DNA of 64,000 nucleotides, taken from positions 310,001 through 374,000 of the forward strand of contig OZ244251.1 of the NCBI GenBank assembly GCA_965217175.1. The letters run 5' to 3'. Position 1 is the stretch's first letter, and every line of letters starts with the position of its first letter. The notes beneath the pieces are model-generated. The model was given only the letters and a program-made list of their open reading frames with translations, did not search any database and had not been told where the DNA came from. Positions 8,574 through 17,052 of this stretch are shown here, piece by piece. The translations under genes and the position numbers were made by a program. Source of the DNA: Bin87 sp965217175. GTDB taxonomy: Bacteria; Chloroflexota; Dehalococcoidia; Lucifugimonadales; UBA3495.

Positions 8574-11500
8574 GAATTGAGATCCACGGCTTTGACCTTC
8601 GGAGCGCCTGGCGCTCGTCGACATAGCAGTCCGGTGCTTCGTCGGGTGATTTTGGAGGCCATCGTTATCCTGTTGGTCTTATTCATATGGGGATGCGGAG
8701 GAAACACCGCGCCGCCCACCGACGATGTCGCTGCACCGGAACCTCTCGCAACGTTGCAACCCACGTCCGAAAACGTTGGGGCAACCGCTAGTCCGACACC
8801 TGCCCATTCTCGGAAGGCCGCGCCTTTCTCGGAACCCAGTCTCGCCTCGACGCCGGCTACCACGGTTCCGGTAACTTCAACCCCAGCACCACCACCTACG
8901 CCGACACCCGTCCCGGCACCCACGTTGACGCCCCGGGAGACCATAAAGGTCGATCCGGCCCTGTTGCCGGGTTGGTTCATGGATCCGACAGACGCTTTGC
9001 ACGTTGGCGCCACCGAAGACATCGCCATCATCTGGCTCCACGACGCGGCTCTGGCGGAAAACTTGCTCCAATTGTTATGGGTAGCCGATGGCATCGACCG
9101 TTCGGAAGCCGTCGCGATCCAGGTCGTGGCGTACCTGGCGGTCACCAAACCGGAACTCGCGGGAAGGCTCGGAACGATTCCCTGGGCCAGTGATGGCATA
9201 ACAGCAGCCGAAGCTGAAATATTGGAAACGCTCAAGGACTGGTCGTTCTGGGCTCCCGAGGCAGCCCTGCACCTGATGTCTCTGCCTTCTTTCTCCACCG
9301 GACTGGCCGATGCTGAAATTGAGGTGATGCGAACCTTGCGAGCGTTGTCATCGTCCAACCCATCGGCGGTGCAGGAGGTCTTGCAGCTGGCCTGGATATC
9401 CGACGGCATTACCCCGCCGGAGGCAGAATTGCTGGGCCAACTCGCCACAATTCCCGCCTTCCAGGACCCTGATTGGTCCAATCGTGTGACCAAATACGCC
9501 TGGTTCGACGACGGCGTGAACCACCTGGAACTCAAGACCTTGACCGCGATCGGTATTCGACCAGGGAGCCATCTCGGATTTGCTCGAGCCATGGCTAACA
9601 TGAGCTGGGTCGCAGATGGTGTCAGTGAAATGGAACAGGAGGCGATCAGCGCGATGCGCGATATCGCCACGTTCGATGTGAAACTGGCCAACCGACTGGC
9701 CAGCTTCCCGTGGGTCGTTGACGGTTTGGATGTCTGGGAGGCGGAGGCACTCACCAGGCTGCCGAGATTTGCCAGGAGAGAAATCACCCTGACCAATGCG
9801 TTGTTGGATCGGCCATGGGTTGCCGACGGAGTGGATTACTTTGACAAGAAGGCGATCGAAGACTTCGTCGCCGTGTTGGCTCGTCATCGGGGTTTGGGTG
9901 TGCACGTCTTGGAATTATTGGATTCCAAGTTGGACCGGCGGAATCAGGGCGTTATGCACTCTTTCGGTTACCTGGCCAGGTCGAAGCCTGACGATATGGC
10001 GTCGCTGGCCAATCAAAGTTGGTTGACTGACGGTATCTCCCCTGAGGAAGCGGCTTTTCTGGTGACGTTGAGGGACATCCACGATGTGTCGCCGGATCTT
10101 TACGGCGATATGATCAATACACGTTACTCTTCGTCCAGGACCGTCGTATTGCCCCTCTCAGGACGGATCCACCTGTGGGCGTTTTCCAACGCGCCGACCC
10201 TGGAATTGGACGCCGTCACCGGGGCGATGGAGGATGGCGCCCGCGCGCTGGAGCAGGTTACCAGGCTGCCGATGCCATTGGACAACATCATCTTCACCGT
10301 CATCCATGAGCCAGTGGGTGCAAGGTATAACGCCCCCTGGGGCGGGACCCACACCAGGCGCCACAACATGGTGCGTACTTTCGATGGGCGCACTGTGAGC
10401 CCCGAGTACATCCACCCAACCTGGCTGCAGGAAGGCGGGGCTCAAACTGTGGCTGCCTATGTTCGGGACCAGAAAGGCATCGAATCCATGTCAGAACGGC
10501 TGAGCAAGACTGTTCAAGGCCTCGAATCTGCTTGCCACCGGCAAGGAATTTACAATCTGGACCAGCTGGTGCGTCGGTACCCGATCAGTATCGGTCATGA
10601 CACTGACTCCTGCCACTACGTGATGGGAGAGCGTTTTTTCCTCACCTTGTTCCAGACATTGGGCGAAGAGATCACTTCGCTCGCCCTCGGGGATTACATA
10701 TCGCTGTGCTGCGAACTGGGTATCGGGCTAACCCCCAAGGACATGTACCAGGTGTTCCTGCAGAACACTCCGGCTCACCGGCACTCGGAATTGCGCGCCT
10801 TGTTTGAGGAGTACTTTGGCATAGATCTGGCGGACGACGGCGCCAACGCCACCGACGACCACGGTGACAACCCCGATGCGGGAACGCCATTAGCAATGGG
10901 AGTGAACGCCCAGGGCCACCTGGATCATGCTTTCGACGTCGACTATTTCCAACTCGCCGCGGAAGGTGGGACCAGCTACGAAGTCAAGCTGACGCACCAT
11001 GGGCAGTCGGATTTCCACATGCGCGTGCTCCCGGCCGACGGTGGACCGCCCCAGGCTTTGGGTTCACTATGGGGCGGGGATTCCGGGATGTTTGCCACGT
11101 GGGTGCCGCAGCAGACGGGGAACCACCACCTGATCGTACAGAGTAGATCTGGCAGCACCGGCCCATATTCGCTATACGTGGCGCCTCAAGTCGTCGGACA
11201 GGATGACCACGGTGACACCGCCGCCACCGCTAGCACCGTCGGTTTTGATACTCCCCACAAGGGCAGGCTCGACAGCCAGTCGGACCTCGACTTCTTCCGA
11301 TTCCAGGCCACGGAAAGCCACTGGTATAGAGTGGAGGTTCAGAACGAAAACTTCGTCTATGTGAGAGCGAAGCTACACGACGCCACTGGCTCCCTCGTTA
11401 CGGACAACTTCAGCACAAGCGGGGGATTTTGGACGGGGTATCAGTTTCAGTGGATGGCGGTTGAGTCAGGCCAATATCACGCCGTCGTCCAAAGCCCCCA

Positions 11501-11903
11501 AGGGAATTTGGGTGACTACACCATCGTGATTAAAGAAACCCCGATACACCCGGATGACCACGGTGGCGCGGCGGCGGAGGCTACACCGTTAAAATTTGGC
11601 CAGTCTGTTCCCGGCGTAATCGACCACCCCTTCGACCGCGATTTCTTCTCCTTCCGCGCAATTGAGGGCAGGACCTATGCAATGGGTCTCGAGTTCGGAA
11701 CACTCAGACCCATGCAATCGTCTCTGCTAGCGTCGGACGGCACAACCCCCCTGCAGGGTCTGCGATCCCAAGAAGGGCCGTGGCTGGGATCGTTCACGGT
11801 TCCGTGGGTGGCGCCGAATTCCGGTGAATTCTTCTGGTTGATCCAAAGTTATAACGGACAAACCGGCACCTACACGGTTCTAATCACCGCCGACGGCAAT
11901 TAG
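8574..11903 (+). CDS. Lipoprotein with W-x-D-G repeats and three PPC domains
   Basis: The protein has about 1109 residues. TTG at 8574 is preferred because GGAGG ends five bases upstream. A hydrophobic segment ends in LFIWGCGG (Cys about 41), a probable lipoprotein signal, followed by a Pro/Thr-rich linker. Residues about 160-490 hold eight or nine repeats of about 40 residues centred on W-(V/I/L/F/A)-x-D-G-(I/V/L) followed by an acidic residue, for example LLWVADGI, LAWISDGI, YAWFDDGV. WLQEGGA near residue 620 resembles the Glu helix of gluzincin peptidases, but no HExxH is visible. Three bacterial pre-peptidase C-terminal (PPC) domains follow, each opening with DDHGD/DDHGG. A cell-surface binding or degraded-peptidase role is inference. 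Confidence 0.85.
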   Translation, partial: ELRSTALTFGAPGARRHSSPVLRRVILEAIVILLVLFIWGCGGNTAPPTDDVAAPEPLATLQPTSENVGATASPTPAHSRKAAPFSEPSLASTPATTVPVTSTPAPPPTPTPVPAPTLTPRETIKVDPALLPGWFMDPTDALHVGATEDIAIIWLHDAALAENLLQLLWVADGIDRSEAVAIQVVAYLAVTKPELAGRLGTIPWASDGITAAEAEILETLKDWSFWAPEAALHLMSLPSFSTGLADAEIEVMRTLRALSSSNPSAVQEVLQLAWISDGITPPEAELLGQLATIPAFQDPDWSNRVTKYAWFDDGVNHLELKTLTAIGIRPGSHLGFARAMANMSWVADGVSEMEQEAISAMRDIATFDVKLANRLASFPWVVDGLDVWEAEALTRLPRFARREITLTNALLDRPWVADGVDYFDKKAIEDFVAVLARHRGLGVHVLELLDSKLDRRNQGVMHSFGYLARSKPDDMASLANQSWLTDGISPEEAAFLVTLRDIHDVSPDLYGDMINTRYSSSRTVVLPLSGRIHLWAFSNAPTLELDAVTGAMEDGARALEQVTRLPMPLDNIIFTVIHEPVGARYNAPWGGTHTRRHNMVRTFDGRTVSPEYIHPTWLQEGGAQTVAAYVRDQKGIESMSERLSKTVQGLESACHRQGIYNLDQLVRRYPISIGHDTDSCHYVMGERFFLTLFQTLGEEITSLALGDYISLCCELGIGLTPKDMYQVFLQNTPAHRHSELRALFEEYFGIDLADDGANATDDHGDNPDAGTPLAMGVNAQGHLDHAFDVDYFQLAAEGGTSYEVKLTHHGQSDFHMRVLPADGGPPQALGSLWGGDSGMFATWVPQQTGNHHLIVQSRSGSTGPYSLYVAPQVVGQDDHGDTAATASTVGFDTPHKGRLDSQSDLDFFRFQATESHWYRVEVQNENFVYVRAKLHDATGSLVTDNFSTSGGFWTGYQFQWMAVESGQYHAVVQSPQGNLGDYTIVIKETPIHPDDHGGAAAEATPLKFGQSVPGVIDHPFDRDFFSFRAIEGRTYAMGLEFGTLRPMQSSLLASDGTTPLQGLRSQEGPWLGSFTVPWVAPNSGEFFWLIQSYNGQTGTYTVLITADGN

Positions 11904-12476
11904 ACCCATCGGCCAACCGAGTGCTACTTCCGGTGGTGGAACGCCCGCGCGGCCATTCAGCAGGCTGCGGTCCGGTTTTGAAGGCGTCCCGCCCCGCAGA
12001 ATTCGGCTGAGGTTTTGCCATTTCTCGCCGCCATGTTCGTACACCAAGATCGACAGCCCGGAGAATCCGCCGGCAACCGTCTTTCAACACCGGAAAGAGC
12101 CCATGTGAAGCACCCACGCACCCGTCGTACGGGACATGGTTATTGTTCCAAACACCTGAGCGGCAGATACGCTCCCTGACGTCCAGCCCGTCGGGTGTGA
12201 CCGGGGTTTTACGAAACGGTTCCAGTTTGGCATCGAAGGTGGTCGCCATGATCAGCAACCCACCCAGGTTGGCCGGAGTATAATCATGTTGCTAGAAATT
12301 TGGCCGGAAAGCATGCTTTGGAAAGAGTAAAGGGGGCGGGAATGCGCACGTGAGGCAAACCAGAGCCCACGCCAGGTTGCAGCGCCGATGGGCGCTGCAA
12401 TCAATGGCAGGATGGGCGACGGCAGTGCAGGCGGAAAGTTCGGGGTCAGGATCACCGGTCAGACCCATTTTGTCCA
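11904..12476. other. Intergenic stretch, one doubtful minus-strand frame
   Basis: A minus-strand frame of about 124 codons (11884-12258) begins MATTFDAKLEPFRKTPVTPD after its second Met. It has no recognised motif, no clear ribosome binding site, and overlaps the end of the lipoprotein gene. It may be a fragment of a lost gene. Nothing else is supported here. Confidence 0.3.
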
Positions 12477-13348
12477 TCAACAGGTCAGGTTGGCCACGGT
12501 GGCGGCCAGGTACAGTTGGAATTTGGGCCTGGCACGCCCGAAGTACCTTGCCTGACGAATGCCCAACTGGACCAGCCGGGCCAATCGGTGTTCGACCACC
12601 ACCCGTAGCTGGCGGTATTCGGTGAACGTTGGGCTTTTCTGTAACGCCCGAGCCTCCTGCAACAGGGATTCCTGGGGATGCAGCCGCACCGTGCGCCCGA
12701 TGCCGGGTCTAGCGGCCGCGCACTGAGGACTCAGAGAGCAGGCTCCGCACACCGCACCATAGAACCGGAAGCCTTCCAGTTTGTAGGTACGGCCGGTTCG
12801 TGTCGCCATGCCCGCCACAAGGTCTATAACGAAGTCGTCTTTCGGCAGCGCAACCGAGGGGAAGTGCTTCCGGTCGGGCGGCCCGGTACTCGGGCTACCA
12901 ACGTCCGCCCCACGTCGGCAAAGTCCTGGCGGGTGCCACCGTCGCCGCAAGCGGCGTCGCCCACGGCCTCATCAACCGGGACGCCAGCGTTGGCCTCGCT
13001 CTGCTCCACCAGTTCCAGAGTGCCCATGCTGTCCCAGGCGTTGCCGGGCAGCACGTCCACCGTGGTGATCAGTTGAGTGTCGGTGTCCACCACCACGGCT
13101 GCCTTGTGCCCGTCAAACCGCCGCCTACTGCTCTTGTGGCCGTCAAACCGCCGCCTACTGCTCTTGTGGCCGTGGTGGAACTCCGGATCATGTACCGACA
13201 GCATCCGGTCCTTGCTCACCGGTCCTTGGCGGCTTACGCCATGATCAGCATCGCCATCGCCGCTCTTGCGCTCGATGTCCTGGAGCAGCAACTGTCCCAG
13301 CAACTCCGCCGCGTCGACTATCTCCACCCGCTGTCCCGCGTCAAGCAT
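12477..13348 (-). pseudogene. IS1182-like transposase, frameshifted remnant
   Basis: Two minus-strand frames together cover the central and C-terminal parts of an IS1182/IS5-group DDE transposase. The first has DRMLSVHDPEFHHGHKSS, FDGHKAAVVVDTDTQLITT and VGDAACGDGGTR. The second has GAVCGACSLSPQCAA, a Cys-rich segment, and ends ARYFGRARPKFQLYLAATVA. The N-terminus is missing and frame changes near 12830-12950. A perfect 30-bp duplication (13111-13170) repeats HKSSRRRFDG. It differs in sequence from the intact IS1182 element at 26.4-27.7 kb. Confidence 0.75.
13111..13170. repeat. 30-bp tandem duplication
   Basis: Two identical 30-bp units (13111-13140 and 13141-13170) beginning CGTCAAACCGCCGCC lie inside the dead transposase. 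The unit is a multiple of three and repeats ten residues. Confidence 0.95.
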
Positions 13349-13434
13349 ATTTGCCGGAACTGGCGTTGATTGGAGCGGATTCCAAGTGCTAAAGTTTCGG
13401 TAACATTCTCTGGTGAGGCAACAGCCCAGCAGGA

Positions 13435-13668
13435 CTAATTGTCGTCTATCAGCTGCCGCAAATTTTCGATCATGCGGTCGCCTTCACGGCGAACCTGTTC
13501 GGCCTCAATGCGACCCTGAGCCTGCCGTAGCGCCAGCACGCCGATCTTCTTGGCGGTAATGGCGAAGTCGGAACGCTCGCGACCTTGCCGGAACCGTGCC
13601 AACTCCGAGCTCAGTTCCGGATCGGTCGCCAGGAGTTCCAGCATGATGGCCCTGCTTACTTCCGTCAT
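13435..13668 (-). CDS. Short unknown protein with palindrome-derived insert
   Basis: The 77-residue frame is MTEVSRAIMLELLATDPELS, then a charged helical stretch, ending QLIDDN. No family is recognised; it may be the C-terminal scrap of a larger coiled-coil protein. It contains LRQAQGR, encoded by GCTACGGCAGGCTCAGGG, the same short palindrome class that inserted into IS1380 copy 1. This suggests an in-frame insertion into an older coding sequence. No good ribosome binding site is visible. Confidence 0.4.
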   Translation of the reverse strand: MTEVSRAIMLELLATDPELSSELARFRQGRERSDFAITAKKIGVLALRQAQGRIEAEQVRREGDRMIENLRQLIDDN

Positions 13669-13799
13669 CCTGCCCTTATCGTGTGGGTTTACCGGCGGGT
13701 GGTTTTGAGCGTCAATCGACGGATTGCTCCACCGCTTCAGCTACGTTTATTCTATATAGAGGCGGGCGCCACTGTACCCTTCGAAGGGTCACCCGGAAG

Positions 13800-14061
13800 G
13801 GTGCCCTCAGAACGGGCAACGCGTGGGCCCCACCAACCTGATCGCTCGCATCTCCGGTTCTGGCCCTCACATCCCAACATCAATTGGTTCTACATACCCC
13901 AACGGAGCTCGGCCGTGACCCTCAACCCATTCCCATTTGTCGACCACATCGTTCTCCGCACCCAGCCGAATCTCTACGGATCAAGGCTCTGCAGCCTCTT
14001 TCCCGAACCTCTCATCCCTGCCTTGGCCAGCGCGACTGCATCCCTTCGGTGGATTCGGGCT
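13800..14061 (+). mobile_element. Right end of a third IS1380-like element (relic)
   Basis: The sequence ends TTCGGTGGATTCGGG at 14061 followed by CTTA, the same right inverted end and TTA-type flank as the two IS1380 copies in this window. No transposase is recognisable to its left. The helicase remnant begins at the next base, so this element probably truncated it. Confidence 0.6.
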
Positions 14062-15298
14062 TACCGACAACTACCGCTCTACCGGCAACATCATCGCGGC
14101 CGCCAACGCGGTGATCGAGCCGGCGCCAGACCGGATGAAGGAAGACCATCCCATCATGGTCAACCGGGCGCGGACCCAGGATCCTTCAGGTGGCGACTGG
14201 ACCCTGCTGGACCCGGTGGCCCGGGGCCGCGTGCAAATCCTGCCGGCTGGCGACAACCCAGTCTCCCAGGCGCAGGCGGCGGTGGCCGAGCTGCGACGGT
14301 TGTCAGGCCTCGTGCCGGACGCTGACTGGGATTGGTCAACCTGCGCGGTGATCGCGCGGGAGTGGAGTTATCTGGACCCGGTGCGCGGCCTCTGCGAACT
14401 GGAAGATATTCCGGTGCAGCTGGCCAGCGAGGAGTTTACGGGCGTCTGGCATCTGCGGGAGACCCGGGCGCTGGTGAACTGGCTGCGAGGACGAGATTCC
14501 CGCCTGGTGACGAGCTCTGATACTGAAGACTGGCTGGCCAGTCGGGCTCCGAACCCCTGGATCGAGCTGCTTCACGAGGCGATGGCCGAGTATGTGCTGG
14601 AGACCGGCGGTGCCGAGACTCCGGTGGACAGCTTTATCGAATGGCTGGCCGAGTGGGGCCGGGAAATTCGCCGCCGTCAGCGCGGGTTATTGCTGCTCAC
14701 GGCCCACCGGGCCAAGGGACTGGAGTTTGACCACGTCGTCGTGCTCGACGGGGGTTGGGATTTGGTGGGGCGCGACGAGGATGCCGACGCGCCGCGGCGC
14801 CTGTACTACGTGGCCATGACCCGCGCCAAACAGACCCTCGCGTTGATGCGTTTCCCCGGGAGGCACCGGTTCCAGGATGCTTTGTTGAATAGTTCATCGG
14901 CCCTGCTCCAACGCGAGCCCGTGGCGCTCACGCCGCCCGCACGGGAGCTGCGCCGGCGTTATCAGCGGCTCAGCTTGCGCGACGTGTTTCTGAGCTTCGG
15001 CGGTTACCGGGAGCCGGAGCATCCAGTGCATGCCGCCATCTCCGCGCTTTCGCCCGGCGACCCGCTTCAGGCGCGTATGGGGGCAGATCGTTGGGAGTTG
15101 CTGGACCAGCGCGGTACGGTCGTGGGACAACTGGCGAGGGGCTTCAAGGCTGCGTCCGGTGTGCGCTGCGCCTGCGCAACGGTGATGGCAGTCGTGGAAT
15201 GGGACCGCGAGCGTTCCGACCCCGATTACCGGGATGGCCTGCGCGGCGAGAGTTGGGAAGTGGTAGTGCCTGAGATCGTGTTTGAGCCGGTTGCTTGA
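14062..15298 (+). pseudogene. UvrD-type helicase C-terminal half, truncated by IS1380 end
   Basis: The open frame starts inside the IS1380 right end and becomes helicase at LTDNYRSTGNIIAAANAVI, a UvrD/Rep superfamily 1 motif. Motif V (LLTAHRAKGLEFDHVVVLDG) and motif VI (RRLYYVAMTRAK) follow, then an unassigned C-terminal domain to 15298. Walker A and B are absent, so the ATPase cannot work. Bacterial RecQ-UvrD fusions end in similar sequence, so the parent may have been such a protein. The fusion to the IS end has no proper start. Confidence 0.75.
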
Positions 15299-15499
15299 CT
15301 CCACCGATCTGCTGAGCATGCGTATACGCCCGCTCAATTGCCTTGGCCGCTGGAAGTGCCCGCGGACGAGCGCTGGGGGATGGCCGCGGGCTACGGCAGT
15401 GCGTCTGATATCGTGATTCAATCCGGCGAGTGTGGGCCGGACTTGGGTTGACAGTTATCGCCTGATAATATACTATATATTATGAACGCTGGGGTGGCA

Positions 15500-15790
15500 G
15501 GGACACCTCACCCGTTGCGAACCGAGGGGCATTACGCCCGTCAGCACCGGAGGTGGGAAGTGGTTTCGCTGATCACGCTGAACCATAGATGGCAGGGTGA
15601 CATGATTCGCCCGGTGGGCAACGCTGCCGCGGCCTGATTCATTTCCTACAATCAGAGCCGCCCTTCGGAACAGGCAACGTTGCCCACCGGGCCACCAACC
15701 GGCCTTCGGGTTTCCCGCCTCGGGAAGACCGAGTTGATGCCGACCACCAGCCAGGCGCCGACCATCCATCGGCGCCTGGCTTTATTGATG
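15500..15790 (+). ncRNA. Structured leader-like element ending in a terminator hairpin (class unresolved)
   Basis: This stretch has a perfect 15-bp inverted repeat, GCCCGGTGGGCAACG (15609-15623) against 15678-15692. An inner stem, CTGATT/AATCAG, lies between the arms. GGGCCACC, CGGGAAG and CACCAGCCAGGCGCC follow, the last forming the 5' arm of a 13-bp hairpin (15749-15781) before TTATT. The CGGGAAG...AGCCAGG order recalls the 3' half of cobalamin riboswitches, but the canonical 5' core is not clear. An AT-rich patch at 15462-15484 could hold a promoter. Downstream, AGGAGGGCAG precedes ATG 15852 of a 24-codon frame that ends TAG, perhaps a truncated regulated gene. Confidence 0.4.
15749..15785 (+). 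terminator. Hairpin plus T-rich tail
   Basis: A perfect 13-bp stem (AGCCAGGCGCCGA / TCGGCGCCTGGCT) with a 7-base loop is followed by TTATT. This could be an intrinsic terminator or the expression platform of the structured leader. Confidence 0.65.
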
Positions 15791-15928
15791 ATTTATCTGG
15801 CGTGGCTGGAACCTGCCGCCTCCGCATGACCCACCGAAGGCAGGAGGGCAGATGGCAATCAGGACACCGACGGTGACGCTCGATACAAACCCCTCCTTGG
15901 CTTACAGGGGTCTTCTATCGTAGGTCTT

Positions 15929-16249
15929 TTATGAGACCCCCCTCTCGGCTAGCTTCTCCGGTGTGACCAGCTCGTAGAACTCGATCTCGTAGGAGTCGAG
16001 CTGGGCCTGCATCTCGGCGTTCAGAGTCCGTACCACCTCGGGGACCTGGGAAGGCCAGTTGGGCTCTATGGTCGCCTGGGTCCACTCAGCATAGGCCACG
16101 TTGGGAGTTCCCGGCAGGCCCTGGGACACATACACTTGTGCCTTGGGCCGGCCATTCTCCTCGTAGGCGGCGCATATTTTGATCAGCAGGTTGGCAACCT
16201 GCCATACCTTCCCCGGCTGCGCTTTGGCGATTCTTCTGATGACGTACAT
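15929..16249 (-). CDS. Small ABM/NIPSNAP-like dimeric alpha-beta barrel protein
   Basis: The protein has 106 residues. The start at 16249 is chosen because AAAAGGAGAAG lies just upstream; the open frame extends further but without such a site. It reads MYVIRRIAKAQPGKVWQVAN, with YAEWTQATIE and a closing FYELV, the pattern of a ferredoxin-like fold found in ABM/NIPSNAP-type monooxygenase-like proteins. No catalytic residue is assigned. It is the last gene of a minus-strand set with an unknown protein, a SagB-type oxidoreductase and a DUF309 protein, about 270 bases behind its nearest partner. Confidence 0.6.
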   Translation of the reverse strand: MYVIRRIAKAQPGKVWQVANLLIKICAAYEENGRPKAQVYVSQGLPGTPNVAYAEWTQATIEPNWPSQVPEVVRTLNAEMQAQLDSYEIEFYELVTPEKLAERGVS

Positions 16250-16520
16250 GGCTACTTCTCCTTTTTGTAATGCGACCTGGATTAAAACGGCCCTGGCTTT
16301 CGTTCCGCTATATTCGTCACTCCCTTTCCCCAACTTTGATAGCAAAAACCATCTGATCCTTGGGTTAACGGTTCCGGAGAGTTGCCGCATCCGCCCATCG
16401 AAAGGAAGTCCCTTTGGCGATTGGAACAGCTTAATATCTGACCGTGCGAGCATGGGATACTAAACCAAAGCCAAGTGGCATCTACTGGCGCGGGTCTCTG
16501 GCGGGAGGGTCATCGAGCGT

Positions 16521-16895
16521 CTAACTCTTCTTCCAGAACTGCCACCATCCTCTCGTTGATCGCAGGTCCGCCACCATCGACTGCGCCGGCTGGTCTGGCG
16601 TGCCCGCTGTGTCTGTTGTGGCCGAATCTAGGGCGGGTCTAACCCCAGGGTCGACAGTAACGCCCTGGGTACCGAATAGCTCCCAAGGTCTGAAGGACTC
16701 CACGAAATCCTTGGCTTCTTCGATAGATGGGAACCCCTTCCGGGAGCGGCTCGGGTCGTAGGTAAAAGTCTTCGCCAACGCGTCGATGCCCCGTTTGGTG
16801 TCTCGGAACCCTCCAAGCTCCTCTTCATGGCCGTCGTTTTCGTCACTGAGAATCAGGTTCTCTCCCCTTTTCACCTTTCGCCAATACACTCTCAT
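16521..16895 (-). CDS. Unknown protein
   Basis: The protein has 124 residues. ATG at 16895 is preferred because GAGGAG lies eight bases upstream. It starts MRVYWRKVKRGENL, has a charged segment, IEEAKDFVESFRPWELFG in the middle, a low-complexity Pro/Thr/Ala stretch, and ends in the aromatic and basic GWWQFWKKS. No family is recognised. It lies between the SagB-type oxidoreductase and the ABM-like gene on the same strand, roughly 155 bases after the former. Confidence 0.55.
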   Translation of the reverse strand: MRVYWRKVKRGENLILSDENDGHEEELGGFRDTKRGIDALAKTFTYDPSRSRKGFPSIEEAKDFVESFRPWELFGTQGVTVDPGVRPALDSATTDTAGTPDQPAQSMVADLRSTRGWWQFWKKS

Positions 16896-17052
16896 GCAAA
16901 GCACTCCTCGACTCCGGTTTCTAGCTTGACGGTTTTGGGACCTTGATAGTCTCTACTTCTAAAATTTGCTCGCTTGGTCTCGGAGAGGTGTGTTTTCTCT
17001 CCAGGTATGGCAACTCCTCGGCGATGGTCAAGTTCCTTAAGTGGCGTGCCCT

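Noticed and set aside
8516..9796. Minus-strand open frame of about 426 codons
   Set aside because: It is opposite the lipoprotein gene, whose signal sequence and repeats are on the plus strand; the Ser/Ala-rich translation is typical of a shadow.
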